DNA of 37,775 nt from a bacterium (GCA_023267635.1 JAHFMX010000013.1:1-37775), one strand, 5' to 3'; positions 13,678 through 24,000 are shown, counted from the stretch's first letter. Notes: generated from the sequence alone by a model not told the origin. A program made the numbers and translations.

Positions 13678-15411
13678 CTATTTAATATTTTCAATCTTTT
13701 GTTCAACTTCTTTTTCCATAGTGTCTAATCGCTTTTTAAATTTCTTAAGAATTGTTGCTTCTTCTTTAGTTAATTCACGCTTCTTTTGAGCTTTAACAAG
13801 GAGTGTATGGAACTGTTCAGTATATTCACGAAGAGCTTGCACATTTTCTTTAAGCGTTGCTTCAGTCTCTCTCATTGTACGGTGTATCTTACTTCGGAAA
13901 CGAGTGAACTGTAAGAACGAGTACCAGAACGTAGCAATAACAAGCGTAGAAGCTAATATAATAATCAGAATAAGAGAGAGCCAGTTCATAATAAACATAC
14001 CTACTCGAATCAGTTGTACATTTTCAACAATAACAGCTCTACTCTCAGTAGGGTCACTTGTGACTCCATTAGTATCAACTAACCGAGCTGACATTTCGTA
14101 CACTCCTGCACCGACTTTTCTAGACCAAACAACAGTAAAGTTTCCATCAGGATCTACTTTAGTTGTTTCAATCTCACTTTTCCCCTCCTCGTCAATCAAG
14201 ATAACCTCAAGTGTTTTACCTGCCTGAGCTCTACCTACGACGGTTATCTTATTTCCAACTTCTGTTCGTTTCGTATATTCAGTAATTATTGGAGTATCCA
14301 ATTTTTCAATCGTTACAGATGTTGAAGCTTTAGAAACATTTCCTGCTCTGTCATATACAGAGACTGTAATTAAATGTTTTCCACCTTGAAGTTTTGTAAG
14401 TTTATAGCTATTGGAAGCAACCACTGGATATTCTACGGTTTCTGCATTATCTATTTGTATGGTTATGTATTCAAGTCCAGACAGTTCATCTGTCGCTTGC
14501 ACAGTTATTGTTGGAGTAGTATTACTTGTAACCTCACCATCGACTAATACAACAGAAACATCTTTTGGTGTAACTGTATCAACTTGGAATTTACGATGTG
14601 CAACAGGCCCCCACTCAGAATCAGTCTTAAACTGAACGTGCATATACATAGAGCCATCTTCATCAAGCGTAAATGTTTTCCCTGCGACTGGAGGGGTATA
14701 CACTTTAGTTGGAGTTGAATCAGGTTTTTCACTATAAAGAGTACGAACAGCTGTTACGCTTGAAGGAATTTTCCATGAGAATGCAGCTTCGCGTGTGTTA
14801 TACCATTTTTCTTCATCTGGATAGACATCCGAGGTAATTACTGGTATTGGCGTTGTGGGAGTGGTGGTAACACTTGGAACAACACTTAACACGGGTTTAC
14901 TTTCAACTTCATTACGCACAGTCAGTGTGTAGCTAGCTCTCCCTAGATTTTTAACAACATTCGTCGCATTACCGTCATTAGCAAGAACCGAACCAGACGT
15001 AAACGTAAGAGCCCCCATCCCAGCTTTTTTTGCAACAAAAGAAAGAGTAACGATCTTTCCAGAAGATCCACTGAATCCAGGGTTAAGAATAATTCCTTCA
15101 AAACTCCCACCTGAAGAAGATGACGATGGTTCTTCAGCCCACATACCTATAATTGATTTTGCTTTAGAAATTCCAGTAAGAGTGAGAGTATCTGATGAAA
15201 AAGTAAACTGCCCCGAAACAGCGTTGATGGTATCCTGATTATTGCTTACAAGAACATCAACACTAAAAGATGATCCTACCGTGTAGGCCCCAGTACTTGG
15301 CGAGAAGACAATATCTGCTGCAAAGGCAAAATTAATTACTCCTACAAACACAGCAACAAGAACGGCAAACTTTTTAACGAACTTTTTTTCTAATGAATGA
15401 AGAGAAGGCAT
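13678..15411 (-). CDS. Cohesin-like, Ig-like surface protein with membrane helix and cytoplasmic coiled coil
   Basis: 577 residues from the ATG of MPSLHSLEKKF; the longer frame would need TTG. Order: signal peptide (about 1-32, ...INFAFAAD); cohesin-like beta domain (about 33-165: ADIVFSPSTGAYTVGSSFSV, SGQFTFSSDTLTL, GKIVTLSFVAKKAG); a Thr/Pro linker; three or so Ig-like beta domains (about 200-465, including LDTPIITEYTKRTEVGNKI); one transmembrane helix (about 470-500); then a 70-residue cytoplasmic Lys/Glu coiled coil ending KKRLDTMEKEVEQKIENIK. The outward cohesin-like domain joined to an inward coiled coil suggests an anchor or receptor. It overlaps the preceding cohesin-like gene by 38 nt. 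Cohesin assignment is from fold-like motifs and context. Confidence 0.75.
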   Translation of the reverse strand: MPSLHSLEKKFVKKFAVLVAVFVGVINFAFAADIVFSPSTGAYTVGSSFSVDVLVSNNQDTINAVSGQFTFSSDTLTLTGISKAKSIIGMWAEEPSSSSSGGSFEGIILNPGFSGSSGKIVTLSFVAKKAGMGALTFTSGSVLANDGNATNVVKNLGRASYTLTVRNEVESKPVLSVVPSVTTTPTTPIPVITSDVYPDEEKWYNTREAAFSWKIPSSVTAVRTLYSEKPDSTPTKVYTPPVAGKTFTLDEDGSMYMHVQFKTDSEWGPVAHRKFQVDTVTPKDVSVVLVDGEVTSNTTPTITVQATDELSGLEYITIQIDNAETVEYPVVASNSYKLTKLQGGKHLITVSVYDRAGNVSKASTSVTIEKLDTPIITEYTKRTEVGNKITVVGRAQAGKTLEVILIDEEGKSEIETTKVDPDGNFTVVWSRKVGAGVYEMSARLVDTNGVTSDPTESRAVIVENVQLIRVGMFIMNWLSLILIIILASTLVIATFWYSFLQFTRFRSKIHRTMRETEATLKENVQALREYTEQFHTLLVKAQKKRELTKEEATILKKFKKRLDTMEKEVEQKIENIK

Positions 15412-16339
15412 GTACAAATTGATACCAGTAGCGATATAGTACCGCTATGAATATTCCTATACACACCAGTATACGTGATACTACGTTATTTTTTTGTGAG
15501 TTATCAACTGGTTCTATTGTTTTGTATGCAAACGTTCCATCGTTATAAATAATTTTTGTATGCACATACATAGTTCGTGATTGATGTAACAAAACATATG
15601 GACTTGTTGTTGTACGCCACATAAACATCGGAATATCTCGAGGGTTATGTTCTTTACGTTCTGCAATTTCGATATGATCAACTGTACGATTTGTATTATC
15701 ATCACGAATAATAAGATACCACTTATTGTTTTCGATGAGATTACTTCTAGAGAGCTCAACTTGAATAGAGGAACCTGAAATTTCAGTTTCATTTTTAATA
15801 ACAGTTGGTTGGACTGAAACAAGTTTTGGAATAGAAAATTGACGCACTAATGATTCTGAAAAAAGAAGAGTTCCTATACCATCTCCAGCACGTATTTCTG
15901 TTGTGTCTAATAAAAAATTCCCCACACCTTCATGTTTAGGGTTAAGTGTAATAGTTCCAATTACTCCAGGACGAGATCCTCTGTATGCAGTACCCCTAAC
16001 ACCAGTAAAACCTCCTGGGAAAATACCCTCAAAAACTATTCTTGTGCGGAGGTCAAAGTTTTTTTCATTTGAAACACGAGGAGCGGTAAGCCACAACGAA
16101 ACCACACTATTAGTGGTACTGATAGAGGCAATATCATACATATCAGAAGGAAATGAAAAAGTAGATGATATTCCCCCTACTGAGTCAGTTTCAGCATCGA
16201 GGTAGATAGTGACAGTTACAGGTGAACCGTTAGCGCTAATTTCTTCCGGCGTTTCCATAACGAATCGCGCAGCAAAAACATGGTTATAACCTGTAAAAAA
16301 AAGACTCGCTAAAAATAAAGAGATGGCTGTAAATTTCAT
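15374..16339 (-). CDS. Second cohesin-like membrane-anchored protein
   Basis: 321 residues: signal peptide (about 1-23, ...GYNHVFAAR); a cohesin-like domain (about 24-175: PVTVTIYLDAETDSVGGISS, IVFEGIFPGGFTG, GVIGTITLNPKHEGVGNF); a further beta region; then a C-terminal transmembrane helix (about 288-305) and a short basic tail, SFIRKKVR. It is the shorter relative of the following gene, sharing the order secreted cohesin-like domain, beta region, helix, but without the coiled coil. It starts 4 nt after the stop of the dockerin gene, so a dockerin and a cohesin are produced from adjacent cistrons. Confidence 0.72.
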   Translation of the reverse strand: MKFTAISLFLASLFFTGYNHVFAARFVMETPEEISANGSPVTVTIYLDAETDSVGGISSTFSFPSDMYDIASISTTNSVVSLWLTAPRVSNEKNFDLRTRIVFEGIFPGGFTGVRGTAYRGSRPGVIGTITLNPKHEGVGNFLLDTTEIRAGDGIGTLLFSESLVRQFSIPKLVSVQPTVIKNETEISGSSIQVELSRSNLIENNKWYLIIRDDNTNRTVDHIEIAERKEHNPRDIPMFMWRTTTSPYVLLHQSRTMYVHTKIIYNDGTFAYKTIEPVDNSQKNNVVSRILVCIGIFIAVLYRYWYQFVHAFSSFIRKKVR

Positions 16340-16343
16340 ATAA

Positions 16344-17330
16344 TTAACCTGTCCAACAGTATGCTAAAACACTAAAATCAACAAGGTTAATTTTCCCATC
16401 AGCATTCATATCAGCTTTTGGTGGGAAGCCTGATCGTTTATACCAGAAAGCCATAATACTAAAATCCTTAAGGTTAACTCGAGTGTCCCCATTTAAATCA
16501 CAACGATTTGCAGAAGATATAGTTGCCTTGTTACGAATACGATTTGTTGTACCCACGGTAAAGGCAACTGTTTCTGAATATAATGAGAGGTCAGAATCGG
16601 TTGTTGCTCGTGCTTTCACTTCATGTCCACCGAGCTCCAGTTCCGTAGAATCAAACTTATACAGCCATAAGCCAGCTGAGCTCGAAACTGTTTTTTTAAC
16701 AATCTCTTTACTTGAGTGCACAGAAAGAGTGAGCGTTGCATTTGGTGCTGACTTACCTGTCATGATAATAGGATCACCTTGTTTAACCTCTTCTTTATCT
16801 GTCGTGACTGTAGGTGGAATAAAAATACCATCCACTACCGTTGTAATACCGTTTGCAATGAAGACTGTGTATAAATCAAGCGTTGAACGTAAACGATCAG
16901 CATCTTCAGCTCGAATACCAAAAGTATATGTTCCTGCATTAAGATTTCTCACATGTATTTCAAATGTACCGTTTGGACTCGCGGGTGTTTCAGTTAAAAT
17001 AACTCCATTTTTTAAAAGTGTAACAATACTTCCTGGGTAGGCTAAGCCTTTAAAAAGAGCCACATCAACTCCACTATCTGTGTTTGTAAGTGGTACACCA
17101 GCATTTCCTCCACTGCCTCCCCCTCCGCCTCCTGCAGATGGCGAAGGAGTTACGGTAGAGGTTTGGGGAGATTGAACTATGGCTGTTATGGTAACAGTTG
17201 ATGTTGAACTTATTTCATCGGCCTGCACAGATAGAGGTGTAAGGAAAAGAACCATAAATACCCCACAACTGTACACCCGTAACAAATTAGTTTTTATTAG
17301 CCCTGCATTCGCGCTTGCTTGATAATCCAT
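16344..17330 (-). CDS. Secreted dockerin-domain protein
   Basis: 328 residues: a long signal peptide (hydrophobic core about 17-36, cleavage near VQADE), a Thr/Ser/Pro then Gly-rich linker (about 40-80), two Ig-like beta modules (about 85-265), and a C-terminal type I-like dockerin (277-328). The dockerin has two calcium loops with ligands at positions 1, 3, 5, 9 and 12: D278, N280, D282, N286, D289 and D307, N309, D311, N315, D318. Each is followed by the usual helix (FSIMAFWY and FSVLAYCW). C277 and C325 flank the domain and could clamp it by a disulfide. Dockerins bind cohesins; two cohesin-like genes follow directly. The start overlaps the DUF916-like gene by 34 nt. Confidence 0.88.
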   Translation of the reverse strand: MDYQASANAGLIKTNLLRVYSCGVFMVLFLTPLSVQADEISSTSTVTITAIVQSPQTSTVTPSPSAGGGGGGSGGNAGVPLTNTDSGVDVALFKGLAYPGSIVTLLKNGVILTETPASPNGTFEIHVRNLNAGTYTFGIRAEDADRLRSTLDLYTVFIANGITTVVDGIFIPPTVTTDKEEVKQGDPIIMTGKSAPNATLTLSVHSSKEIVKKTVSSSAGLWLYKFDSTELELGGHEVKARATTDSDLSLYSETVAFTVGTTNRIRNKATISSANRCDLNGDTRVNLKDFSIMAFWYKRSGFPPKADMNADGKINLVDFSVLAYCWTG

Positions 17331-18271
17331 GTGTTGTAACGTTTAACAAGAACTCGCAAAACAGCAAACAAAGCAATCAAGAAAAGAAGCACAAGAGTCA
17401 TCAGCTGCCAAGGGAAAATGAACAGTAGTGTTGTATTGGTTGTACTAGAAGCAGAACCAAAGGCAAGCGTCATTTTTGCGCTATATATACCGAGCGCAAA
17501 GTTGCGAGCTTGGTAACCAGCATGTGCAAAAAACGAAGCAGATTCTGGAAGAGCTTCTTCTTCTCCCCAAGTAACATCAAACTTTCTAGTACTATTCGGA
17601 AGAATGTTACCCACTGAAGGGTTTGCATTCAAGCGTTCAATAGTAATACCCAACATATTTCGCACAGCAATTTCTCCTACTGGATTCACTCGATCATTAC
17701 CGCTGTTATTAAAACGATACGTAAACTGTAACGGCAGTTCTGTAGCAAAATGACTTTTATTCTTGAGAGAGAATGAGAGAACTCCTCCGCCTTCTTTCAG
17801 TTCTCCGTTAACACGGAGCAGAACTAACATTCCAACTTTAGCACCAACTGCTACTTCACCAGCCTTACTTGAAGGAGGCACCGTTGAAACAAAAATTGCT
17901 GCAAAATGTCCACCTGTATCAGCGTCTTTTGGAACAGATACCGTAAATGGAACCTTTGCACGTTCACCTTTTTTAAGAGTTATTTTTCCATCAACCTTCA
18001 CCCATGAAGCAAGTCCTTCCTTTGCAACAGTAAAGCTTGGTGTACCTGATTCACCTTGAGCTTCGAAGTTTTCTACCGATGTATAGAATGTCTGTTCAGT
18101 TTCTTGTTCGTTAATGAGAAGAAACGTGTCTGAAATAGACGAAGCAGGATCTGCTGTAAGTTCTATTCGAGCAGGAGAAATGGTTAACGCTGAAGCAGTA
18201 GAAAGAGTCCAAGCGAGGGACAAAACAGCAAACAAAGATAGCTTTTTTGTGAGATGCATTGATGGTGACAT
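17297..18271 (-). CDS. DUF916-like (WxL-interacting type) membrane-anchored protein
   Basis: 324 residues from the ATG of MSPSMHLTKK; a second ATG four codons later is equally possible, and the longer frame needs GTG. A signal peptide (...LSTASALTIS) is followed by a beta domain that starts ISPARIELTADPASSISDTF and contains TFYTSVENF and ADTGGHFAAIFVSTVP. This is the layout of DUF916 domains, which in Gram-positive bacteria bind WxL proteins and peptidoglycan. A second beta domain (about 190-265) follows, then one transmembrane helix (about 285-310) and a basic tail. It lies directly downstream of two WxL-like secreted proteins, as in Gram-positive WxL loci, which supports the call. Sequence similarity to DUF916 is partial. 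Confidence 0.68.
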   Translation of the reverse strand: MSPSMHLTKKLSLFAVLSLAWTLSTASALTISPARIELTADPASSISDTFLLINEQETEQTFYTSVENFEAQGESGTPSFTVAKEGLASWVKVDGKITLKKGERAKVPFTVSVPKDADTGGHFAAIFVSTVPPSSKAGEVAVGAKVGMLVLLRVNGELKEGGGVLSFSLKNKSHFATELPLQFTYRFNNSGNDRVNPVGEIAVRNMLGITIERLNANPSVGNILPNSTRKFDVTWGEEEALPESASFFAHAGYQARNFALGIYSAKMTLAFGSASSTTNTTLLFIFPWQLMTLVLLFLIALFAVLRVLVKRYNTWIIKQARMQG

Positions 18272-18327
18272 AAGGTGTCTTTGTTCGTTCAATAGTAACA
18301 CTGATTAGCTAAATATTGAACTTTTGC

Positions 18328-19410
18328 TTAGAAGTTTGCTGTAGCAACGTAATTAAGACTTGCTGAATAGGTACCAGCTTCTGTTGTACCTGCAATGTTA
18401 GCAAGATATCGAAGAGAATAGGTTTCAGTGTTCGTAGAAGATGAACCTGAGGCAAATGTTGCAGATGATGTGGCTGTAGCGTTGTATCCGTAATTAGAAG
18501 CATTAACATACGGCGTAGCAATTGTTCCATTTGAACCACCTGCTTTAGTGGCACGAATACCGAACTGCTCTGTTCCCGCAGCAGAGGCAGCAGGAGAGGC
18601 ACCAATAAAATCGATAGTGTTGAGTGAATTCTGTTGAGATGTTAATGTCTGACCTTGTACAGTGATTGTATATCCAGAGGGAGCATTTGTAGAAACAGCA
18701 AGTGTATGAGCGATATTTTCTGCACTGTCACCTGATGTATTAGTTGATGATGCATATTTTGCAGCACCTGAACCTAGGGTACCGAAGTAGATAGTAGAAG
18801 TAGAGATAGAGAATGAAATTGCTTGCTGTACGGTTGCAGAAACAGCAACTGTGTCGTCAGTGATGAGTTGCACAGAAATAGAACCAGAATCTGAAGGGCC
18901 TGAAGCTATAGTAATAACTTTTGTTCCAGTTGTTCCATCGTTAGTGATTTGATTCACTCCTGTAGACTGATTAGTAGTATTAGTACCGATTTTAATTTGC
19001 ATCGTTTGTCCCGCAGAAGGAAGAGCTGTTCCAGAAGAAGGAGCTGTCAATGTAAGCACTGTACCTGATGTACGAGCAACTCCCCACGTGGACGCTGATG
19101 CAGATGCAGCGAGAGTTTGCTGAGAACCGTTAACTAAAAGGTCAACGTCTGTAAATGAAAGACCTCCAGCTATTGCAAATGTCCCAGGGAATGTAATAAC
19201 GACTGTTTGTCCGAACGTAAGCGTTGTTCCTGCTGTATATCTAATATCATGATTAGATGCTGTTGCAATCTTAACTGAAGACATGGTGTCAGAAAGAGCC
19301 GTAAGAGCTGCAGCATAGGCAACGTTTGCACTTATTAATGAGAACCCGAACGCAAGCGTTAAGCTTGATGTAAATGCAACCACCTTTTTTATTAATGTAT
19401 TTTTGTACAT
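18328..19410 (-). CDS. Secreted WxL-like beta protein
   Basis: 360 residues: signal peptide (about 1-34, ...NVAYAAALT), an N-terminal beta domain (about 36-190) and a C-terminal domain (about 198-360) that starts FSISTSTIYFGTLGSGA and ends AGTYSASLNYVATANF. The C-terminal domain is clearly paralogous to the end of the next upstream gene (shared GYTITVQGQTLTS, EQFGIR, YSLRYLANI and the final -NF). The layout resembles WxL domains (closing strand after AGTY), but no WxL tripeptide is present, so this is a relative at best. Very rich in Ser, Thr and Ala, with no Cys. Probably an abundant surface protein; no catalytic residues seen. Confidence 0.72.
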   Translation of the reverse strand: MYKNTLIKKVVAFTSSLTLAFGFSLISANVAYAAALTALSDTMSSVKIATASNHDIRYTAGTTLTFGQTVVITFPGTFAIAGGLSFTDVDLLVNGSQQTLAASASASTWGVARTSGTVLTLTAPSSGTALPSAGQTMQIKIGTNTTNQSTGVNQITNDGTTGTKVITIASGPSDSGSISVQLITDDTVAVSATVQQAISFSISTSTIYFGTLGSGAAKYASSTNTSGDSAENIAHTLAVSTNAPSGYTITVQGQTLTSQQNSLNTIDFIGASPAASAAGTEQFGIRATKAGGSNGTIATPYVNASNYGYNATATSSATFASGSSSTNTETYSLRYLANIAGTTEAGTYSASLNYVATANF

Positions 19411-19553
19411 ACTAACTTGTTATTGTATAAATCTCTTAGATAATCTCTACTTAGAGTAAGCTTAGTATACCTTGTGTTATATAGAAATAGCTGGGGACAA
19501 GATGGATTTCTAGTAAAAATCTTTGAAGAGAAATTAGACAGACTAACTTTTTA
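19411..19553. other. Gap between the two WxL-like genes
   Basis: 143 nt with no gene. It contains a TATACT at about 19463-19468 (minus strand) with only a weak -35 sequence, so a separate promoter for the downstream WxL-like gene is possible. No clear terminator hairpin seen. Confidence 0.3.
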
Positions 19554-20594
19554 CTAAAAATTAGGTGTGGCTACGAATACAAGATTGGCACTATACGACC
19601 CTGCTTTCGATGTTGCCGTGATGTTTGACATATATCGTACAGAATATGTTGTCGTTGCGTTATCACCAGTGACAGCGCTTGCGATTTGACTAGACGTGGT
19701 GGCTGTTGAAAGAAAAGCAAACCCGCTCGCAGCATATGGAGTTGTTACTGAGCCAATCCCTCCACTAGCTTGAAGTCTCATACCGAATTGTTCCTGTCCA
19801 ATGCTTGGTGCCGTATTTGAAAGCAGTGGAGCAATGATAGATGTTTGATTCTGTGCTGATGTTAATGTTTGACCCCTTACACTAACTGTATAGCCACTAT
19901 TAGCTGTGGTGTTCACAATAACTGTGTGCGCTTGCACTTCTGCGCTGCTACCATTCGCATTTGTACTTGAAGCAAATTGAGTAGCTCCTGTTGAAAGTGT
20001 TCCAAGATATACAGTATTCGTATTTATGCTGAACGTAAACACAGGCGCAACAGGCGTAACCATTATCTGAGTTGAAGTACCAACAGCATTACCAAAAAAA
20101 TCATTTGCTACGACAACAAAATAATAAGAGGTTCCGTTTATGAGTCCGTTTTGAGAAAGAGAAAGTGTATTACCAACGTTCGTATAGGTATAAGGCCCAC
20201 CTGAGACTGTTGATTGTCCAACACTATAACTTGTAACAGTCCACCCAAGATACCCTTGCGAAGCAGTCCAAGAGAGTGCAGCGCTGCCATCCCCTGCTGT
20301 TCCAGAGATAATAGGGAGAGTTATGGAAGGAAATGAAAGAAATCCACTCTTAGCCTGGTATGAAGCGGAGCTACTCGTGCCTACAGCTGTTTCAGATAGA
20401 CTACTCCATAATTGATAACTAGAAGAAGTCGCAAACCCTGAGGGACTAAGTGCTGGATCAAGTACTTTATACGAAGAAGAAGTAAACTCTTCTGCGTATA
20501 GGGTGTGTGTTGAAAATAGAAGGCCCAAGAATAGGAGTGCGGCACTTTTCTTGTTTGAAAATAAAATATTTATACTACAATAGCGCCATTTCAT
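19554..20594 (-). CDS. Secreted fibronectin-type III plus WxL-like protein
   Basis: 346 residues: signal peptide (hydrophobic core about 17-33, ...HTLYAEEF); a short repeat-like region with FTSSSYKVLDPALSPSGFATSSSYQ; a fibronectin type III-like domain (about 90-188; ALSWTASQGYLGWTVTSYSV and NGTSYYFVVVANDFFGN); then the WxL-like domain (about 192-346) shared with the neighbouring gene: FSINTNTVYLGTLSTGA, GYTVSVRGQTLTS, EQFGMRL and KAGSYSANLVFVATPNF. The FSS/T-SYK...SG motif near the N-terminus is common in secreted Patescibacteria proteins (from memory). It probably shares the anchoring partner of its paralog. Confidence 0.72.
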   Translation of the reverse strand: MKWRYCSINILFSNKKSAALLFLGLLFSTHTLYAEEFTSSSYKVLDPALSPSGFATSSSYQLWSSLSETAVGTSSSASYQAKSGFLSFPSITLPIISGTAGDGSAALSWTASQGYLGWTVTSYSVGQSTVSGGPYTYTNVGNTLSLSQNGLINGTSYYFVVVANDFFGNAVGTSTQIMVTPVAPVFTFSINTNTVYLGTLSTGATQFASSTNANGSSAEVQAHTVIVNTTANSGYTVSVRGQTLTSAQNQTSIIAPLLSNTAPSIGQEQFGMRLQASGGIGSVTTPYAASGFAFLSTATTSSQIASAVTGDNATTTYSVRYMSNITATSKAGSYSANLVFVATPNF

Positions 20595-20619
20595 ATATTA
20601 AAGAAGCAGCTTTTTATAC

Positions 20620-21027
20620 TTACTGCGCATTAATATTAAGAGGAGACACCTCAATTATCATATTGAGTGAAGGGCTATAGAGAATTGCTTTTCTTGCTTG
20701 TGTGTAAATTAAAACTTTATCTCCAACTTTAGCTTGGGCGAAAAAAGCTTGATCCTTAAGTTTTTCTGGATCTGACACTGTAGCAAGTGTTGGAGTTTCA
20801 TTCGTAGGGAGAACCATGAGCTTACTAACATCTGAAATAGTATCTATAAGCTCCTGCTGTGGATCTTGTTTTTGTGTACTAGAAAACTTTTTATAAAAAT
20901 AAACCGAACCGGTTGATGTCACGAGAAGGAGAACACACAACCCTACAATGAGTGACTTTGTTGTAACGAGTGAAGACTTACTTGGTTCAAACATTTTTTT
21001 GATACTTACTCTTTGTGCGGCGCTCAT
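20620..21027 (-). CDS. One-helix membrane protein of a family common in Patescibacteria
   Basis: 135 residues from the ATG of MSAAQRVS; in-frame ATG codons 5-6 codons upstream are possible. A short basic cytoplasmic part, one transmembrane helix (about 25-45), then a conserved extracytoplasmic domain with SKLMVLPTNETPTLATVSDPEKLKDQAFF and GDKVLIYTQARKAILYSPSLNMIIEVSP. I recognise this pattern as a widespread uncharacterised family in the candidate phyla radiation, from memory only. It lies between the giant fibre gene and the WxL-like genes. Confidence 0.75.
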   Translation of the reverse strand: MSAAQRVSIKKMFEPSKSSLVTTKSLIVGLCVLLLVTSTGSVYFYKKFSSTQKQDPQQELIDTISDVSKLMVLPTNETPTLATVSDPEKLKDQAFFAQAKVGDKVLIYTQARKAILYSPSLNMIIEVSPLNINAQ

Positions 21028-21087
21028 AGTTAATATAATCATCATACCATACACGCGGACTCACCTTCCTGTGGATACTAGCAACCC

Positions 21088-24000
21088 TTAAAAGGAAGGG
21101 ACACTGATTCCTGTTGCAGAGTCTGACTCATCACTTGAAATAGATTCTTCTAGAGGTTCGTCGACTGTTTCTGTGACAGGTTCTGTCGTTTCATTTTCTA
21201 GGACTTCTTCCCCTTCAGTCTCTTCTTCAATACCTTGATCAGCGTTCTCTTCTGCTTGCAAGAATGGGACATCGACAGTACTTGTGCCAGTATCTAAGGG
21301 GTGACTTCCTTCCTCATCAGTTTCTTTTACCTTTGATGTAAATTCTTTTGAATCCTTCACCGCAAGCGCCACCCAGTTGAAGACAATATCCTCTTCTGTT
21401 TCTTTATTAAGATAGATAGAAAATCCTTTCGTTGTTCGATTTACAACAATAAAACGTATGTCGTCTGCAAACAGTTTCTCAATTGTTTCATTGGTGGTGG
21501 AAGCAGTGAACACTAACGACGTAGTAACGATAGGATGTTCTATATACTCTCGCTCAAAAACAATATCTACTAACTTAGCACCTTTCTTAATAATCGCCGT
21601 TCCCCCAGTATCTGAAGTAAAATATGGTCGACCAAAGAAGAAGGTATCACTTAACATATTGAGTGTTGTCGAAGCAGTACCGAGCACAGAAACTTCAAGT
21701 CCACCTTGAAATACGGCTTTACCAGTTACGTCTAATCCCCCTGTAGAAATTTTATCTGCAATAACTGTTCCCGCAAATGAAGCATTGCCCATATCATCAA
21801 AAGTTACCACCACGTCCGTTGTTGACGCTGTATCACTGAAAATAATTTCAGTAGAACTTGAAGAATTATCTAGAAAACCTTCCGTTGAAGAGCTTGCTGC
21901 TGTAGATGTATCGGCAGCTAATCCTTTTATTTTTCTCAAAACAAATCTTCCATTTTCTGTGAAAGCAAAAGTAAGTCCTCCGTAACGAGATTCAATTTTT
22001 TCTGTCGTTATTGTTTCAGTGGTAATGTTTTTTACACTAAGTGTCAGTCCTTCAATGTTAGCGAATGAGCCCTCTCGTGCCTCGAGGATGCCGGCGATTA
22101 TCTTAGGACTAATTATTTCTCCAATAACACTTATTCTCTCTGCAAAAATTTCTGACTGAGAATTAACGCCTGCAGCTCGTTCTTTCTTCAAAGCCTCAAG
22201 GAAAGTAAGAATTTCTGCGCTGTGATTATTTTTAAACACAAACTGAGAGCCGTCATCTATTCCTGGAGTTTCAAGTGTAGTCTCAGAAAAATCTAACCCG
22301 ACAACACCTGCGTCAAGTGCAAGTTTTTCTTTATTTGCTTTCCAATCGGCGAGAGCAACCTCAATACCAATACCATTGTAATCAATCAAATTAACAAACA
22401 TCATGACAGTTCCACATTTTCTTCCAGGAATAACGAAATCGCTCGGAGGGCAATCTGTAAGAGCTGATTCATCTAACGTTTCAAGTGCTTTTCCTATTAC
22501 ACGCCCCGCAAGTGTTGCTTTCATAGCATGACCAGGAACACTCGACACTGTTAAGAAATCCCCCGAACGTATCATTCCATTTTCAGTGGAAACTTTAACT
22601 GGCACACGTCCGACAAGCGCAATTGGATATGAGTCTTTTGTGTACGCGCCCGCCACAAACCCAGGGTCAGTAGACACAACGCCCAGCACATCAGGTTGAT
22701 ACTGGTACATACTTCTCTTTACTCCATGATTATTTTGAGCATCAATGGTTACTACTTCTCCAAAATCAAGTTGCTCTTGAGACGTGTACCGTTCTGCCAG
22801 ATCGGCACCTGATGTATTAATAGTACTTCCCGCTTGAGTGTATACATCCCCGGACGAACTTACTCTAAAAATCGAAAGCCCGTCTGATTGAAGATCAATA
22901 ACATCTTTATCCTTCGTCACCTTGTATTCATACAAGGTAGGGGTTTCTATTTTTCTTATTGCATACGAAATTGAAGCGCCACTGTTATACCAAGTATCTG
23001 TATAAATTGTTCCGTATGAAGGGAACTTTCTCATAAAGTTAAAATTCAATTGAAGCCAGGTATCTGAAGCTCCTCCATTAATAAGACCGCCAGATTTTGC
23101 CACGTCTCGTGTAGAGGCTGTTTGCAGTCCTGCTTGCGTTGTCGCACTTTTTACCTCAGCCGAAAGACCATTGAAGCTGTTGGATCGCCATGTAAGCGTT
23201 GAATCAGTTCCCAGCTGAGTTCCTAGGTTAAACTGTTCAGTTTTATACACTCCTTTATCAACCCATCCTCCATCATATTCATGAACAACAGATCCTGCGT
23301 TACCAGTTAGCGTTACAAACTTTCCGTTATCTTTTTGGAATGAAATAGCCCCCGCACCAGCTGATGTTATAAGTGTTGGACCTGCTACGAACACGCCGAT
23401 TGGGCCGCCTGCTTCCGCTGTAAAAGCACCAGCGCTTTCACGATAAATAGACGTAGTGTTTGTTGAACTCGCATGAACAATAAGCCACGTACCATCTGGT
23501 CGAGGAATTGCATGAGCTCCACGTTGTGCCGCGGCAGAAAGAGTTGGCCCAACAGCAGCACGGTTGGAAACTGGATTATAAATAGTTGTTGCGTTTAAAC
23601 CAGCACACGTTGTAATTGTTGAACCTCCGCGAACAATAACCCACAGTCCGTCATTTCTCTGGAAAGCAAAAGCTCCTGGCCCAGTACCTAAAATAGACAC
23701 GGCACTTTGCGCTCCGAAAGTCATAGTATACGGATCAAAAATATTCGTAACTGTGTTGAGTGCGGTACACGTAGTTGTGATTGTCCCTGGAATAAACAAG
23801 AATGTACCGTCAGGTCGTGGGATTACTATTGACCCCTGCCCAACGACAGTTGATGGTGCTGGACCACCAATCATAATATTTTGAATTGGGTCGTAAATGG
23901 ACGTGGTTGATAAGTAGTTACCATGAATAATAAGCACTCTACCGTTTGGAAGTGGGATCACTTGCGCCCCGTCTCCAGCAAGCCCAGTAAGCGCTGGTCC

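Noticed and set aside
18328-20594. Genuine WxL proteins
   Set aside because: The domain order and closing AGTY/AGSY strand fit, but no Trp-x-Leu motif is present in either protein, so only 'WxL-like' is used.
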